This document shows positions 14,291-23,892 of a stretch of DNA of 64,000 bases, piece after piece. The notes beneath the pieces were generated by a model, which worked only from the letters and a program-made list of their open reading frames with translations, searched no databases and was not told where the DNA came from. The translations under genes and the position numbers were made by a program. Source of the DNA: Lacrimispora xylanisolvens (GTDB lineage Bacteria; Bacillota; Clostridia; Lachnospirales; Lachnospiraceae); contig NZ_PTJA01000002.1 of assembly GCF_002934545.1 (NCBI RefSeq), forward strand, positions 372,001 to 436,000. Direction: 5' to 3'. Position 1 is the stretch's first letter. Every line of letters begins with the position of its first letter.

Positions 14291-16894
14291 TTGAACGAGT
14301 GGTATCAGAAAAGCGAAAATGAGATATTAAAGGAGCTTCACACACAAAAAGAAGGATTAAGTTCCGGGAAAGCGTCTGCTCTCCTTCAGGAAAAAGGGGA
14401 AAATATTCTGGAGGAAGGAAAGAAAAAAAGTACCATTGAAGTATTTGCAGAACAGTTTAAGGATCTGCTGGTAGTAATATTAATTGCGGCGGCTGTTATT
14501 TCCATGCTGTCAGGAAATGTGGAAAGTACCATTGTAATTATGGCAGTTATTATTCTCAATGCTGTTTTAGGTACGGTTCAGCATGAAAAGGCGCAGAAAT
14601 CCCTTGCCAGCTTAAAATCCTTATCCTCACCCAATGCAAGGGTCATGAGAGACGGTCAGAAAACAGAAGTTGCTTCCAGAGAAGTTGTGCCTGGAGACAT
14701 CCTGATGCTGGAAGCCGGTGATATGGTAGTGGCAGACGGAAGAATATTAAATAATTATTCTCTCCAGGTAAATGAAAGCTCCCTGACAGGAGAGTCCACC
14801 AATGTGGATAAAGAAGATGGGGCACTGGAGCTTTCCGTCCCTTTGGCAGACAGAACCAATATGGTGTATTCAGGAAGTCTGGTAACCTACGGAAGAGCGG
14901 TGGTTGTAGTAACCGATACCGGCATGAATACAGAAATCGGTAAGATCGCCAGCCTGATGAATGCAACAAAGGAAAAGAAGACTCCTCTTCAAATCAGTCT
15001 GGATCAGTTTTCCAGCCGCCTTGCCATGGTTATTATGGTCATCTGTGCCGCCGTGTTCTTATTAAGTCTTTACCGCAAAATGCCTCTTCTTGATTCCATG
15101 ATGTTTGCGGTGGCTCTGGCAGTTGCAGCGATTCCGGAAGCGTTAAGCTCCATTGTTACCATAGTTCAGGCCATGGGCACTCAGCGTATGGCAAAAGAAA
15201 ATGCAATTATTAAGGAACTTAAAGCAGTGGAAAGTCTTGGCTGTGTTTCAGTAATCTGTTCTGATAAAACCGGAACACTGACTCAGAATAAGATGACTGT
15301 CCAGGAAATTTACTTAGATGATCAGATCTTTAAACCAGAGGAACTGGAATTAACCAATCAGCTTCACCGTTATCTGCTTTATGATGCAGTGCTGACAAAC
15401 GATTCCACCATTGCTGACGGCAAAGGAATTGGAGATCCTACCGAATATGCCCTCCTTGAGATGGCAGGTAAAATATCTGTGAGCCACAATACCATACGGG
15501 ATCTCATGCACAGGCTGGAAGAGCTTCCCTTTGATTCAGACCGTAAGCTGATGAGTACCAAATACAAGCTTCACGGTGTTCCTACTATTTTGACAAAAGG
15601 AGCGGTTGATGTTCTGTTAGACCGGACCATAAGCATCCGTACTTCTCAGGGAATCAGAGATTTGACAGAAGCAGATAAAGAAGCTATTTTAAAACAGAAT
15701 CAATTGTTTTCCGAAAATGGGCTTCGGGTATTGGCCTTCGGCTATAAAGAAGTGGAAGAGTCCCATGTACTTTCCCTTCATTCTGAAAATAACTTTATAT
15801 TCCTGGGTCTTGTCTCCATGGTGGACCCGCCCAGAGAAGAATCAAAAGCTGCAGTAGCAGATGCTAAAAATGCAGGAATCAGACCGGTCATGATCACCGG
15901 AGATCATAAAATAACGGCAACAGCCATTGCAAGACAGATCGGCATTTATGAAGAGGGAGATTTAGCAGTGACAGGGGCGGAACTGGATGGAATGACAGAT
16001 GAGGAGCTGGATGAAAAAATCGTAAACATCTCCGTATTTGCAAGGGTTTCCCCAGAAAATAAGATCCGGATTGTGGATGCATGGCAGAGAAGAGGCAATA
16101 TCGTTTCCATGACTGGGGACGGGGTGAATGATGCTCCGGCACTTAAGAAGGCAGATATTGGAGTTGCCATGGGAATTACAGGTACGGAAGTATCAAAGGA
16201 TGCTGCTTCCATGATATTATCAGATGATAATTTTGCCACCATCATAAAAGCTGTGGCAAATGGAAGAAACGTATACCGGAATATTAAGAATGCCATTCAG
16301 TTTTTATTGTCAGGCAATATGGCTGGTATTTTCTCAGTCCTTTATACCTCCATTATGGGATTACCCATCCCATTCGCACCAGTTCATTTATTATTCATTA
16401 ACCTGTTAACGGATTCACTTCCTGCTATTGCAATCGGTATGGAGCCGGCTGAACACGGTCTGCTGAGCCAGAAGCCAAGAGACCCCAAAGAAAGCATACT
16501 GACAAAAGATTTTATGACAAAGGTTATGCTTCAGGGAGCTCTCATATCCGTTTGTACCATGATCGCGTTTCAATTGGGATTAAGACAGTCAGGGGCAGCG
16601 GTTGCCAGTACCATGGCATTTGCTACGCTGACTCTGGCACGGCTTTTCCATGGATTTAACTGCAGAAGCAGCCATTCCATCTTCCGTCTGGGATTTAAAG
16701 GCAACTGGTATAGTCTGGGAGCGTTTGTTTCGGGATTTGCTTTACTGAGTGTGGTACTGTTTGTTCCTGTCATGGGAAAACTGTTTTCTGTATCACCGTT
16801 AAGCGGATTTCAGGTTGGTATTGTTTACGGGCTTGCCATCATCCCTACTGTGGTCATTCAGCTGACAAAAGTGATGAGAGAAATTGTAAAATAA
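14291..16894 (+). CDS. P-type (P2A-like) cation-transporting ATPase, probable Mn2+/Ca2+ exporter
   Basis: An 867-residue membrane ATPase with the complete P-type core: actuator motif TGES (about 166), phosphorylation motif DKTGTLTQ (Asp325) and hinge TGDGVNDAP. It has an N-terminal cation-ATPase domain and a C-terminal six-helix domain. The M4 signature reads IPEALS where classical Ca2+ pumps have PEGLP, so ion selectivity may differ. The TTG at 14291 has GGAGGATAAG just upstream. An in-frame GTG at 14270 lacks a site. The manganese-type riboswitch upstream argues for manganese export. A terminator follows the stop. Confidence 0.88.
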   Translation: MNEWYQKSENEILKELHTQKEGLSSGKASALLQEKGENILEEGKKKSTIEVFAEQFKDLLVVILIAAAVISMLSGNVESTIVIMAVIILNAVLGTVQHEKAQKSLASLKSLSSPNARVMRDGQKTEVASREVVPGDILMLEAGDMVVADGRILNNYSLQVNESSLTGESTNVDKEDGALELSVPLADRTNMVYSGSLVTYGRAVVVVTDTGMNTEIGKIASLMNATKEKKTPLQISLDQFSSRLAMVIMVICAAVFLLSLYRKMPLLDSMMFAVALAVAAIPEALSSIVTIVQAMGTQRMAKENAIIKELKAVESLGCVSVICSDKTGTLTQNKMTVQEIYLDDQIFKPEELELTNQLHRYLLYDAVLTNDSTIADGKGIGDPTEYALLEMAGKISVSHNTIRDLMHRLEELPFDSDRKLMSTKYKLHGVPTILTKGAVDVLLDRTISIRTSQGIRDLTEADKEAILKQNQLFSENGLRVLAFGYKEVEESHVLSLHSENNFIFLGLVSMVDPPREESKAAVADAKNAGIRPVMITGDHKITATAIARQIGIYEEGDLAVTGAELDGMTDEELDEKIVNISVFARVSPENKIRIVDAWQRRGNIVSMTGDGVNDAPALKKADIGVAMGITGTEVSKDAASMILSDDNFATIIKAVANGRNVYRNIKNAIQFLLSGNMAGIFSVLYTSIMGLPIPFAPVHLLFINLLTDSLPAIAIGMEPAEHGLLSQKPRDPKESILTKDFMTKVMLQGALISVCTMIAFQLGLRQSGAAVASTMAFATLTLARLFHGFNCRSSHSIFRLGFKGNWYSLGAFVSGFALLSVVLFVPVMGKLFSVSPLSGFQVGIVYGLAIIPTVVIQLTKVMREIVK

Positions 16895-16900
16895 TGCAGA

Positions 16901-16945
16901 AAAAAAGAGGTTTTGACTCAAAAAAAGAGTTGAACCTCTTTTTTA
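16901..16945 (+). terminator. Intrinsic terminator after the P-type ATPase gene
   Basis: AAAAAAGAGGTT..GACTC pairs with GAGTTGAACCTCTTTTTT with a small bulge and ends in a T run. It isolates the ATPase from the DUF1576 gene. Confidence 0.8.
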
Positions 16946-17003
16946 TTAATGATAAAATAATTTCGTAACGAAAACTTAACATAGGAGAGGGAAACAAAAC
17001 GAC

Positions 17004-18305
17004 ATGACAGGACAACCTTCATTGAGATTCAGAAATTACGGCCCGTTATCCAGACGGACCAAATTCCAGATTCTTGCCCTGGTGCCGATTTATTTTATTG
17101 TTGCAGGATTATGCCTGCAGCCGTTTGATGAAATCTGTAGGGGAATCATCACCATCGTACAGGAGCCGGATTTCCTGATTACGGATTACATTGCCATAGG
17201 TGGCATAGGAGCTGCGTTTATTAATGCAGGTGTATTAACGTTATTAAGCATTGCAATCGTATATTTTCTGGGGATGGATATGAGCGGTCATACCATTACC
17301 TCAAGCTTCCTCATGTTTGGCTTCTCGCTGTTTGGGAAAAATATCTTAAACATCTGGGCCATTATGATGGGAATCTGTTTATATTCTTATTATCATAAAA
17401 CATCCATAACACGTTATATCTATGTAGGGTTTTACGGAACCTGTCTGTCTCCGGTTATTACCCAGATCATGCAGATAGGTAATCTGCCCCTGTCGGTCCG
17501 ACTGGTTTTAAGTATTCTTGTGGGTATGAGCATCGGGTTTGTGCTTCCGCCTCTTTCTACCCATACTCATTATGCCCATCTGGGTTACTCCCTTTATAAT
17601 GTGGGGTTTGCCTGTGGAATCATTGCCACGATTATTGTTTCTCTGATGAAATCCTTTGGGATCAGGATAGAGGAACGTCTGATCTGGTCGACTGGGCAGA
17701 ATTTATTGTTTACCAGACTTTTGATTGTTTTATTTTTCGGAATGATACTATTTTCCTTCCTATTATCCACCCAGGTTTGGAAAAGATATGTAGAAATCTT
17801 AAAATCCTATGGACTCAGCGGAACTGATTATGTTAAAACCGAAGGGTTTGCGCCTACGCTTCTTAATATGGGGATTAACGGGATTGTCTCCACTCTGCTT
17901 ATTATTTCGGTGGGGGGTGATTTAAACGGTCCCACCATAGGGGGGATTTTTACCATCGTTGGATTCAGTGCAACCGGAAAGCACACCCGTAATATTCTTC
18001 CAATCATGATCGGCGTGATTATTGGTGGGTATACGAAGAGATGGAGTATTACAGATCCAAGCGCCCAGCTTGCCCTTCTTCTTTCTACCACACTGGCGCC
18101 CATTGCCGGTGAATTCGGAGTGGGGGCTGGAATTCTTGCCGGATTTTTACACTCCTCAGCGGCTCTTAATGTAGGAATTGTTTACGGTGGGATGAACCTT
18201 TACAACAATGGATTTGCAGGAGGCCTTATTGCTACCTTTCTGGTACCTGTACTGAAATCGATCCGGGATCGAAAGGCACATGCAAAAACCCATGTCTCTC
18301 TTTAA
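17004..18305 (+). CDS. DUF1576 integral membrane protein
   Basis: A 433-residue polytopic membrane protein of unknown function belonging to the DUF1576 family. The two halves look duplicated: residues about 60-130 (YIAIGGIGAAFINAG, then MSGHTITSSFLMFGFSLFGKNILNIWAIMMG) and about 285-345 (FAPTLLNMGINGIVS, then LNGPTIGGIFTIVGFSATGKHTRNILPIMIG) share the G.T....F...GFS..GK...NI..IM.G pattern. Such an internal repeat suggests a transporter or channel with inverted or tandem symmetry. RBS AGGAGAGG lies 13 bases before the ATG. Confidence 0.8.
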   Translation: MTGQPSLRFRNYGPLSRRTKFQILALVPIYFIVAGLCLQPFDEICRGIITIVQEPDFLITDYIAIGGIGAAFINAGVLTLLSIAIVYFLGMDMSGHTITSSFLMFGFSLFGKNILNIWAIMMGICLYSYYHKTSITRYIYVGFYGTCLSPVITQIMQIGNLPLSVRLVLSILVGMSIGFVLPPLSTHTHYAHLGYSLYNVGFACGIIATIIVSLMKSFGIRIEERLIWSTGQNLLFTRLLIVLFFGMILFSFLLSTQVWKRYVEILKSYGLSGTDYVKTEGFAPTLLNMGINGIVSTLLIISVGGDLNGPTIGGIFTIVGFSATGKHTRNILPIMIGVIIGGYTKRWSITDPSAQLALLLSTTLAPIAGEFGVGAGILAGFLHSSAALNVGIVYGGMNLYNNGFAGGLIATFLVPVLKSIRDRKAHAKTHVSL

Positions 18306-18375
18306 TGGCAGGGTGCTTGTATAATTTCGGTTATGTGATAGAATAAGACAAAAAGATAAATTGAGGAATGATAAT

Positions 18376-20256
18376 ATGCTGTACCAGATTATTGAAGGAA
18401 CGGTTTCGGCGGGCGGAAATGTGATTCTTTCTCATATAAATTTTGAAATACGCGGCAGTGAAAAAATAGCTGTGGTTGGAAGCAATGGAGCCGGGAAAAC
18501 CACTCTTTTAAAGCTGATCGCAGGAGAACTGGAGCTGGACCGGGATGATAAGCATCAGAACTGCGGTATTACAACAGCCAGAAAATTAACCATTGGATAT
18601 CTAAAGCAGCAGGCATTTACAGAGAAGGATCGGACGGTGGAGGAAGAGATATTCTCTTCCTGCTCTTTTTCCAATGAGTACTCACAGGAACGATATGAAT
18701 ACGAGCGGGAATATGATATCCTGTTTACCGGATTCGGATTTCAAAAATCAGATAAAAAGAAAAAGCTGTCAGAATTTTCAGGAGGAGAGCAGACTAAGAT
18801 TGCTCTGATCAGGCATCTTCTTTTAAAACCCGATATTCTTTTGTTAGACGAGCCTACCAATCATCTGGATATTCAGACCATACAGTGGCTGGAAGAATAT
18901 TTAAATGGTTATGGAAAAGCAGTAGTTATGGTATCCCATGATCGCTTCTTTCTGGATCAGACGGTTTCTGTGATCTATGAACTGTCAGGCAAAACGCTCA
19001 CCCGTTATGCAGGCAGCTACACCCAGTACAGGGAAGAGAAGAAAAAGAGAATCCGGCTGCAGACAAAGGCTTATGAGCGGCAGCAGGAAGAGAAGAAACG
19101 GCTAAATGACCTGGTGGAGCGCTTTAAACACAAGCCCAATAAAGCCGCATTTGCCCGGGCAAAACGAAAGGCGGCGGAGCGGCTGGTACCGGTAGAAAAA
19201 CCGGAGGAAGATGAGGTCTCTCTTTTTGTAGAACCCATATCCCCCGCTATTTTAGGCAGTAAGTGGGTATTTGAATCAGAACATTTAAAAATCGGTTATG
19301 AGAAACCTCTTGCAGAACTTACATTTCGCATTCGGAGAGGACAAAAGATTGGTATTCTTGGACCAAACGGCGCAGGGAAAAGTACTCTTTTGAAAACGGC
19401 TGCTGGTCTGATCCCTGGTTTGTCCGGAGATTATTCCCTGGGAAATCAGATCACCATCGGCTATTTTGACCAGCTGTCTTCTGAGATTCAATCGGATAAA
19501 ACCGTAGCAGAACATTTCCATGACTTATTTCCCGTAATGACAGAGAAAGAGGTAAGAAGTATTCTTGGTGCTTATTTGTTCGGAGGAAAAGAAGCTGGTA
19601 AACGTGTGGATGTTCTTTCGGGAGGTGAAAAAGCCAGGCTTGTTCTGGCGGAGCTTTTACAGAGCAGACCGAATTTTCTGATACTGGATGAACCAACCAA
19701 TCATATGGATATCAAGGCAAAGGAAACCTTGGAATCTGCATTTCAGGCTTATACCGGAACTATTTTGTTTGTATCCCATGACCGCTATTTTTTGGACCGG
19801 GTAGCGGAGTCCATGCTGATCTTTGAGGAACAATCGGTTTTTTATTATCCATTTTCTTACGGTCATTATCTGGAGCGCACAAGGAAAGCAAAAGGGGGAG
19901 GCATCGCAGCCCAGATCAAAGCGGAGGAGCAGGCTTTGATTGCCGGAATCAGAGCAGTTCCAAAAGCGGAAAGGCACCGGCTGAAGGAGATATCCAGTGA
20001 GGAGGCTTATTCTGACTGGAAAATGAGACTTGTGACAGAGCGGCTTTTACAGGCAGAAGATCAGGTAAAAGAATTAGACAGTGCCTGTGAAAAACTGATC
20101 AATGACTGGCAGGAGTCTCCGGATTTCTGGTCAGGAGATGAGTGGAGTGAGGCCGCATTCTACCAGGGGTTACTGGAGCAGAGGGATGAGGCCTGGGAAA
20201 TCTGGACATCACTTTGCCTGGAATGGTTTGATGAAGCTTTGGCTGTGGAAATTTAA
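18376..20256 (+). CDS. ABC-F family ATP-binding protein
   Basis: A 626-residue cytosolic ABC-F protein with two ATPase domains and no membrane segments, expected to act on the ribosome. The first domain has GSNGAGKTT (about 35-43), FSGGEQTKIAL and LLLDEPTNHLD. The linker is charged (KKRIRLQTKAYERQQEEKKR). The second has GPNGAGKST, LSGGEKARLVLAEL and LILDEPTNHMD. The long C-terminal extension (about 530-626) is charged and coiled-coil-like. The ATG at 18376 fits GAGG 8 bases upstream better than the TTG at 18361. Whether it protects against antibiotics or helps translation cannot be told by eye. Confidence 0.88.
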   Translation: MLYQIIEGTVSAGGNVILSHINFEIRGSEKIAVVGSNGAGKTTLLKLIAGELELDRDDKHQNCGITTARKLTIGYLKQQAFTEKDRTVEEEIFSSCSFSNEYSQERYEYEREYDILFTGFGFQKSDKKKKLSEFSGGEQTKIALIRHLLLKPDILLLDEPTNHLDIQTIQWLEEYLNGYGKAVVMVSHDRFFLDQTVSVIYELSGKTLTRYAGSYTQYREEKKKRIRLQTKAYERQQEEKKRLNDLVERFKHKPNKAAFARAKRKAAERLVPVEKPEEDEVSLFVEPISPAILGSKWVFESEHLKIGYEKPLAELTFRIRRGQKIGILGPNGAGKSTLLKTAAGLIPGLSGDYSLGNQITIGYFDQLSSEIQSDKTVAEHFHDLFPVMTEKEVRSILGAYLFGGKEAGKRVDVLSGGEKARLVLAELLQSRPNFLILDEPTNHMDIKAKETLESAFQAYTGTILFVSHDRYFLDRVAESMLIFEEQSVFYYPFSYGHYLERTRKAKGGGIAAQIKAEEQALIAGIRAVPKAERHRLKEISSEEAYSDWKMRLVTERLLQAEDQVKELDSACEKLINDWQESPDFWSGDEWSEAAFYQGLLEQRDEAWEIWTSLCLEWFDEALAVEI

Positions 20257-20302
20257 AAGGAGCAGGTCAGGAATCACAATGAATTCCTGACCTGCTCCTT
20301 TT
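20255..20302. terminator. Strong bidirectional intrinsic terminator
   Basis: A perfect 20-bp stem (20255-20274 with 20283-20302) with AAAA and TTTT at its ends lies between the ABC-F gene and the convergent chemoreceptor gene, and serves both strands. Confidence 0.9.
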
Positions 20303-20313
20303 GATATGTATAA

Positions 20314-22065
20314 TTAATATTTATCGAAACTGTCCATGCTTCTGGCAGTTGGGTATGATGTCTGTTTATATTCATAGGAGGAGAATGTCTGCTCACTCTT
20401 TAATCTGAATTTGCTGACCTCCTGCTGAAGTGTAACGGATTGAGCCGCCAGCTCTTCACTGGATGCAGAACTTTCTTCTGCAGTTGCCGCGTTGGTCTGG
20501 ACAACAGAGGATACCTGGGAAAGACCCTGGTTAATCTCTTCAATTGCGATCACCTGCTGAGCAGAGGCGTTTTCGATTTCCTGAATCGCCTGTTCTACCA
20601 GCTTGGATTTTTCAGAAACTTCTTTCAGAATTCTTGCAGCCTCACTTGCCATATGTCCGCCTTCCGATACAGCTTCCACGGAGTGCATAATGAGAGTTGC
20701 AGTTTCCTGAGCAGCTTCTGCGGATTTAGTGGCAAGATTGCGTACTTCATCTGCTACCACAGCAAACCCTTTTCCAGCATTGCCAGCGCGGGCTGCTTCA
20801 ATGGCAGCGTTTAAAGCAAGAATGTTTGTCTGGAATGCAATATCTTCAATTACCTTTGTAATATTAGAAATTTTCTCAGAAGCGGTGCTGATCTTTTCCA
20901 TGGCACCATTTAAATTCTGCATGTGGCTGTTGCTTTCCTGCACACCGGTACCGGTCTGATGTACATAGCCGGCTGCAAGGCGGACATTGGTTGCGTTCTG
21001 ATCTGCCTGTCTTGCCACGGTTGCAATGGAAGCATTTAATTCTTCAACAGTTGCCGCCTGTTCGGTGGAACCGGAGGCAAGAGCCTGTGCTGCGGAGGAT
21101 ACCTGCTCTGCGCCGGTATTGACCTGCTCTGCAGCGGTACTGATCAGAAGAAGAGTTTTATTTAAATCGTTTTCAATCTTACGAAGTGCAAGGCCAAGAA
21201 TATCTTCGTCGGAACGAAGGGGAACTTCCTGAGTAAAGTCACCATTGCTGATTTCTTCGGCAACCAATACCTGTTTGCGGATTCCATGAATCATTTCATT
21301 AAAGGCACTTGCAAGCTGCCCTGTTTCATCTTTGGAATCAATTTCATTTAAGTCTACATCTACATGTCCCAAAGCAATCTTTTTAGCGGCTTCAACTACC
21401 TGAGTGATGGGTTTGCTGATCATTGCAGAAATTCTTAAGCTTAAGTAAAGGGCGGCACCAGCTCCAGCTGCTACGATAATTATAAGAGTCAGGGTAAGAA
21501 TTCCTGCAGTCCTGTCATTATTCTGGCTGGTATCCTGGGCAGATTCCATACGCTTTTCAACCAGCTGATTAAAATCATCAAATATTTTTGCAATTTCATC
21601 TTCCTGCTCTGTTAAGATAGCCAGTGCCTCTTTGGAATTGCCCTGTTTTGCAGCTGCAATTGTTTTATCAATGGCAGGTGTATAGGTATCTGTAAACAGC
21701 TGTCTTAATTCCTCTGCAATAAGAATCGTATTTGGGTTTGTGATACTGGCCTTATATATATCAAAGCTTTTTAAAAATGTTTCCTTGTGGGAATTGTATG
21801 TCTGTTCCAGCGTTTCTAATTCTTTTGCATCACCGGCATAGACAATCATTCCACGGGAGTCAGCGCGTATCTGGTTTAAGCTGGTTGAGGCATTGATCAG
21901 CTCTTTTAAAGGCGCTGTCTGGTGTTCATATAAATATGAATCCATAGTATTGATACGAACCATGCCGAAAATTCCGACAATTCCCACAAATAGTATGATG
22001 GCTATCATACTGATAAAGGCTGTGAGAAGCTTTCTTGTGATGCTGAAATCCTTGAATTTCTTCAT
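20314..22065 (-). CDS. Methyl-accepting chemotaxis protein
   Basis: A 583-residue transmembrane chemoreceptor. The first membrane helix is at 13-35. A four-helix-bundle sensor domain outside the cell spans about 36-190, and the second helix is at about 187-210 ([20 protein letters not shown]). A HAMP domain follows, then a long cytoplasmic signalling domain whose hairpin tip carries [20 protein letters not shown] and [13 protein letters not shown]. No C-terminal NWETF-type pentapeptide is present. AGGAGGAATTC precedes the ATG. No convincing promoter is seen in the 150 bases between the start and the recombination site at 22213-22231, which is relevant to the proposed inverton. Confidence 0.95.
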   Translation of the reverse strand: MKKFKDFSITRKLLTAFISMIAIILFVGIVGIFGMVRINTMDSYLYEHQTAPLKELINASTSLNQIRADSRGMIVYAGDAKELETLEQTYNSHKETFLKSFDIYKASITNPNTILIAEELRQLFTDTYTPAIDKTIAAAKQGNSKEALAILTEQEDEIAKIFDDFNQLVEKRMESAQDTSQNNDRTAGILTLTLIIIVAAGAGAALYLSLRISAMISKPITQVVEAAKKIALGHVDVDLNEIDSKDETGQLASAFNEMIHGIRKQVLVAEEISNGDFTQEVPLRSDEDILGLALRKIENDLNKTLLLISTAAEQVNTGAEQVSSAAQALASGSTEQAATVEELNASIATVARQADQNATNVRLAAGYVHQTGTGVQESNSHMQNLNGAMEKISTASEKISNITKVIEDIAFQTNILALNAAIEAARAGNAGKGFAVVADEVRNLATKSAEAAQETATLIMHSVEAVSEGGHMASEAARILKEVSEKSKLVEQAIQEIENASAQQVIAIEEINQGLSQVSSVVQTNAATAEESSASSEELAAQSVTLQQEVSKFRLKSEQTFSSYEYKQTSYPTARSMDSFDKY

Positions 22066-22169
22066 ACTGAATTCCTCCTGAGTTTATCTTTTTAGTAAAG
22101 GTTTGATCTGATCTGGCATGCTCCCAATGAATTCTTACAGATGTATTATGAATATTAAATGTGGTCTCT

Positions 22170-22176
22170 CCCCCCC
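22170..22176. repeat. C7 (G7 on the coding strand) homopolymer in the chemoreceptor leader
   Basis: Seven consecutive Cs about 105 bases upstream of the chemoreceptor start. Such tracts can slip during replication and alter promoter or leader spacing. No direct evidence of variation exists here. Confidence 0.5.
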
Positions 22177-22212
22177 ATACATTCATAGATCCAATTTGTG
22201 GACACAAAGTTT

Positions 22213-22229
22213 CGCAGTTTAACCAAAAC
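22213..22229 (-). repeat. Left inverted site of the candidate inverton
   Basis: Read on the minus strand the sequence is GTTTTGGTTAAACTGCG, identical over 17 bases to the site at 23620-23636 on the plus strand. The core is a perfect dyad, CAGTTT-AACCA-AAACTG at 22215-22231, typical of tyrosine recombinase crossover sites with a short overlap. It sits 12 bases past the integrase stop codon and 148 bases upstream of the chemoreceptor start. Confidence 0.65.
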
Positions 22230-22242
22230 TGTGTCATATTCA

Positions 22243-23427
22243 TTAGAAATCCGCATTTTTACTAGAAAGTTGACTCTCATTGACGGAGTTTATGACGGCG
22301 TATTGTCCGGTTTCCATACTGGCTAAATGCATATTGTTAAATCGGTCAATTGCTATTTTTTTCTGTTCCATTAAAGAATGAGCATAAATGTTCATGGTAA
22401 TGGAAACATTGGAATGCCCTAGTATATCACTGATTGTTTTAATATCAACATTGAGTTCCAACGCACGGGTAGCAAATGTATGGCGTATGGCATGAAATTT
22501 ACGGTCAGGCACACCTGCTTTTTTTAGTATTTTTTTATAAAGTTTCTGGAATGCCCTTGGATCAATAGGAATTTCGCTGCCAGTCATAAAATAGCATGTT
22601 TCTTTGCCCGAACGTTGATAATATTCTTTAAATAATGCAATGAGAAATGATGGCAAAGGAATCTTTCTTGAAGAAGTTCTGCTTTTTGGTGTACCAATTA
22701 AAAGCAAAGTTTTATTATCGTCATCAGAAAAGTTCTTTGTACGGCTAACCGTGCGATTAATAAACAGGGTTTCATTTTCAAAATCAAAATCACACCATTT
22801 TAAGGCACAAAGTTCTCCCAGACGTATTCCTGAGTAAAAACACAGGATAATCCCCAGTGTTCGTTTATCTGGACAGCCTAAAACTGCTTTTTCGATGAGA
22901 CACTGCTCTTTCATTGTAAATACCTGTACTTCGTTTTGCTCCGGCTTCGGAAATTTTATGTAATTCAATAATTTAATTGAATCAGGATTATTTTTCAATA
23001 TTTCTCTGAGGGCAGTTTTATAGACTGCCAGTATCTTTCTTTTATAAGATTGGGAGATAGAATTGTCATCATTCATAAATTTTACAAATTCTGAAACCGT
23101 ATCTTCTGTTAATTGATAATAATTACAGCTTGTATAAAAAGGAATAATATATTTTGTTACACAATGGTAATAGCTTTCATATGTAGAAGGTTTTACTCTT
23201 TTAACAAGATCGCTGTCCAACCAAAACTCAAAAAGTGATGATGCGCTTGCCAGAGTTTTCACCTCTTTTTTAATTTTAATTCCATTTTCCTGATAAGATT
23301 TGATACTATCTTTCACTTCACGGTAGCTTTTTCCATAAAAATATTGATATTTTCCATCGATCTTTAATTGCCGGCCTTCCCAACGACCATCTTTGCGTTT
23401 ATAAATGTTTTCTCCTCTACGAGGCAT
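22243..23427 (-). CDS. Tyrosine recombinase (phage-integrase family)
   Basis: A 394-residue site-specific DNA recombinase. The N-terminal arm-binding domain (about 1-55) and core-binding SAM-like domain (about 60-150) precede a catalytic domain with all key residues: Arg202 in GIRLGELCALKW, His312 and Arg315 in HAIRHTFATR, His338 in LGHSN, and nucleophile Tyr348 in MNIYAH. No excisionase, relaxase or phage genes accompany it. The gene lies alone between two 17-bp sites in inverted orientation, an arrangement that favours DNA inversion over integration. GGAGTAATATCAAT precedes the ATG. Confidence 0.93.
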   Translation of the reverse strand: MPRRGENIYKRKDGRWEGRQLKIDGKYQYFYGKSYREVKDSIKSYQENGIKIKKEVKTLASASSLFEFWLDSDLVKRVKPSTYESYYHCVTKYIIPFYTSCNYYQLTEDTVSEFVKFMNDDNSISQSYKRKILAVYKTALREILKNNPDSIKLLNYIKFPKPEQNEVQVFTMKEQCLIEKAVLGCPDKRTLGIILCFYSGIRLGELCALKWCDFDFENETLFINRTVSRTKNFSDDDNKTLLLIGTPKSRTSSRKIPLPSFLIALFKEYYQRSGKETCYFMTGSEIPIDPRAFQKLYKKILKKAGVPDRKFHAIRHTFATRALELNVDIKTISDILGHSNVSITMNIYAHSLMEQKKIAIDRFNNMHLASMETGQYAVINSVNESQLSSKNADF

Positions 23428-23553
23428 ATTGATATTACTCCTTTTCGGGTGACGAGTTTTTTGACGGCGAATAGTTTTTATTCAACTTAAAATGCAATAA
23501 ATTTTTTCTCAATGATTCTGTAAATTCAATTATTAATGTTGTTTTTGTTTGTA

Positions 23554-23583
23554 TTGACAAACAATAATGTCGTATTATATAAT
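23554..23583 (+). promoter_or_regulatory. Consensus promoter inside the candidate invertible segment
   Basis: TTGACA (23554-23559) and TATAAT (23578-23583) with 18-base spacing point rightward, out of the integrase segment, straight into the terminator-like right site. If the segment between the two 17-bp sites inverted, this promoter would lie near 22266-22295 and read leftward into the chemoreceptor gene. Confidence 0.7.
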
Positions 23584-23613
23584 GGATCGTGTCGAAATTA
23601 GTCTGAAAATGGT

Positions 23614-23643
23614 GGCGTGGTTTTGGTTAAACTGCGCCTTTTT
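23614..23643 (+). terminator. Right recombination site folded as a terminator-like hairpin
   Basis: A 10-bp stem (23614-23623 with 23629-23638: GGCG..GTTT with AAAC..CGCC, two wobble pairs) closes a TGGTT loop and is followed by TTTTT. It would stop the transcript begun near 23590 after about 50 nt. The hairpin depends on CGCC from the outer flank, so recombination with the left site would break it. Confidence 0.55.
23620..23636 (+). repeat. Right inverted site of the candidate inverton
   Basis: GTTTTGGTTAAACTGCG, the inverted partner of 22213-22229. The distance between the two sites is about 1.4 kb and contains only the recombinase gene and the promoter at 23554-23583. The 250 bases to the right (23644-23892) are AT-rich without other recognisable elements. 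Confidence 0.65.
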
Positions 23644-23892
23644 CATTAAATATAGTAATATATTTATAAAATTAACACATATAAAAAATAGGTTTTAGTA
23701 TACTCAATTGATATCCATTATCAGTATACAAAGACTGATTTACATCGGAACAAATCATATAATCAGATATCATTATAACGATTTTTTGGAAATTTGCTAT
23801 ATCTAAATTTTACCATTTTTTTACTTTTACCATTATTTATTTCATGATATGATTGAATCAGTAGAAGGAATACGGAGAAGGTATTGAAAATC

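Noticed and set aside
22213-23636. Prophage or integrative element around the integrase
   Set aside because: No excisionase, replication, relaxase or structural genes are nearby, and the repeated sites are inverted, not direct as attL/attR would be.
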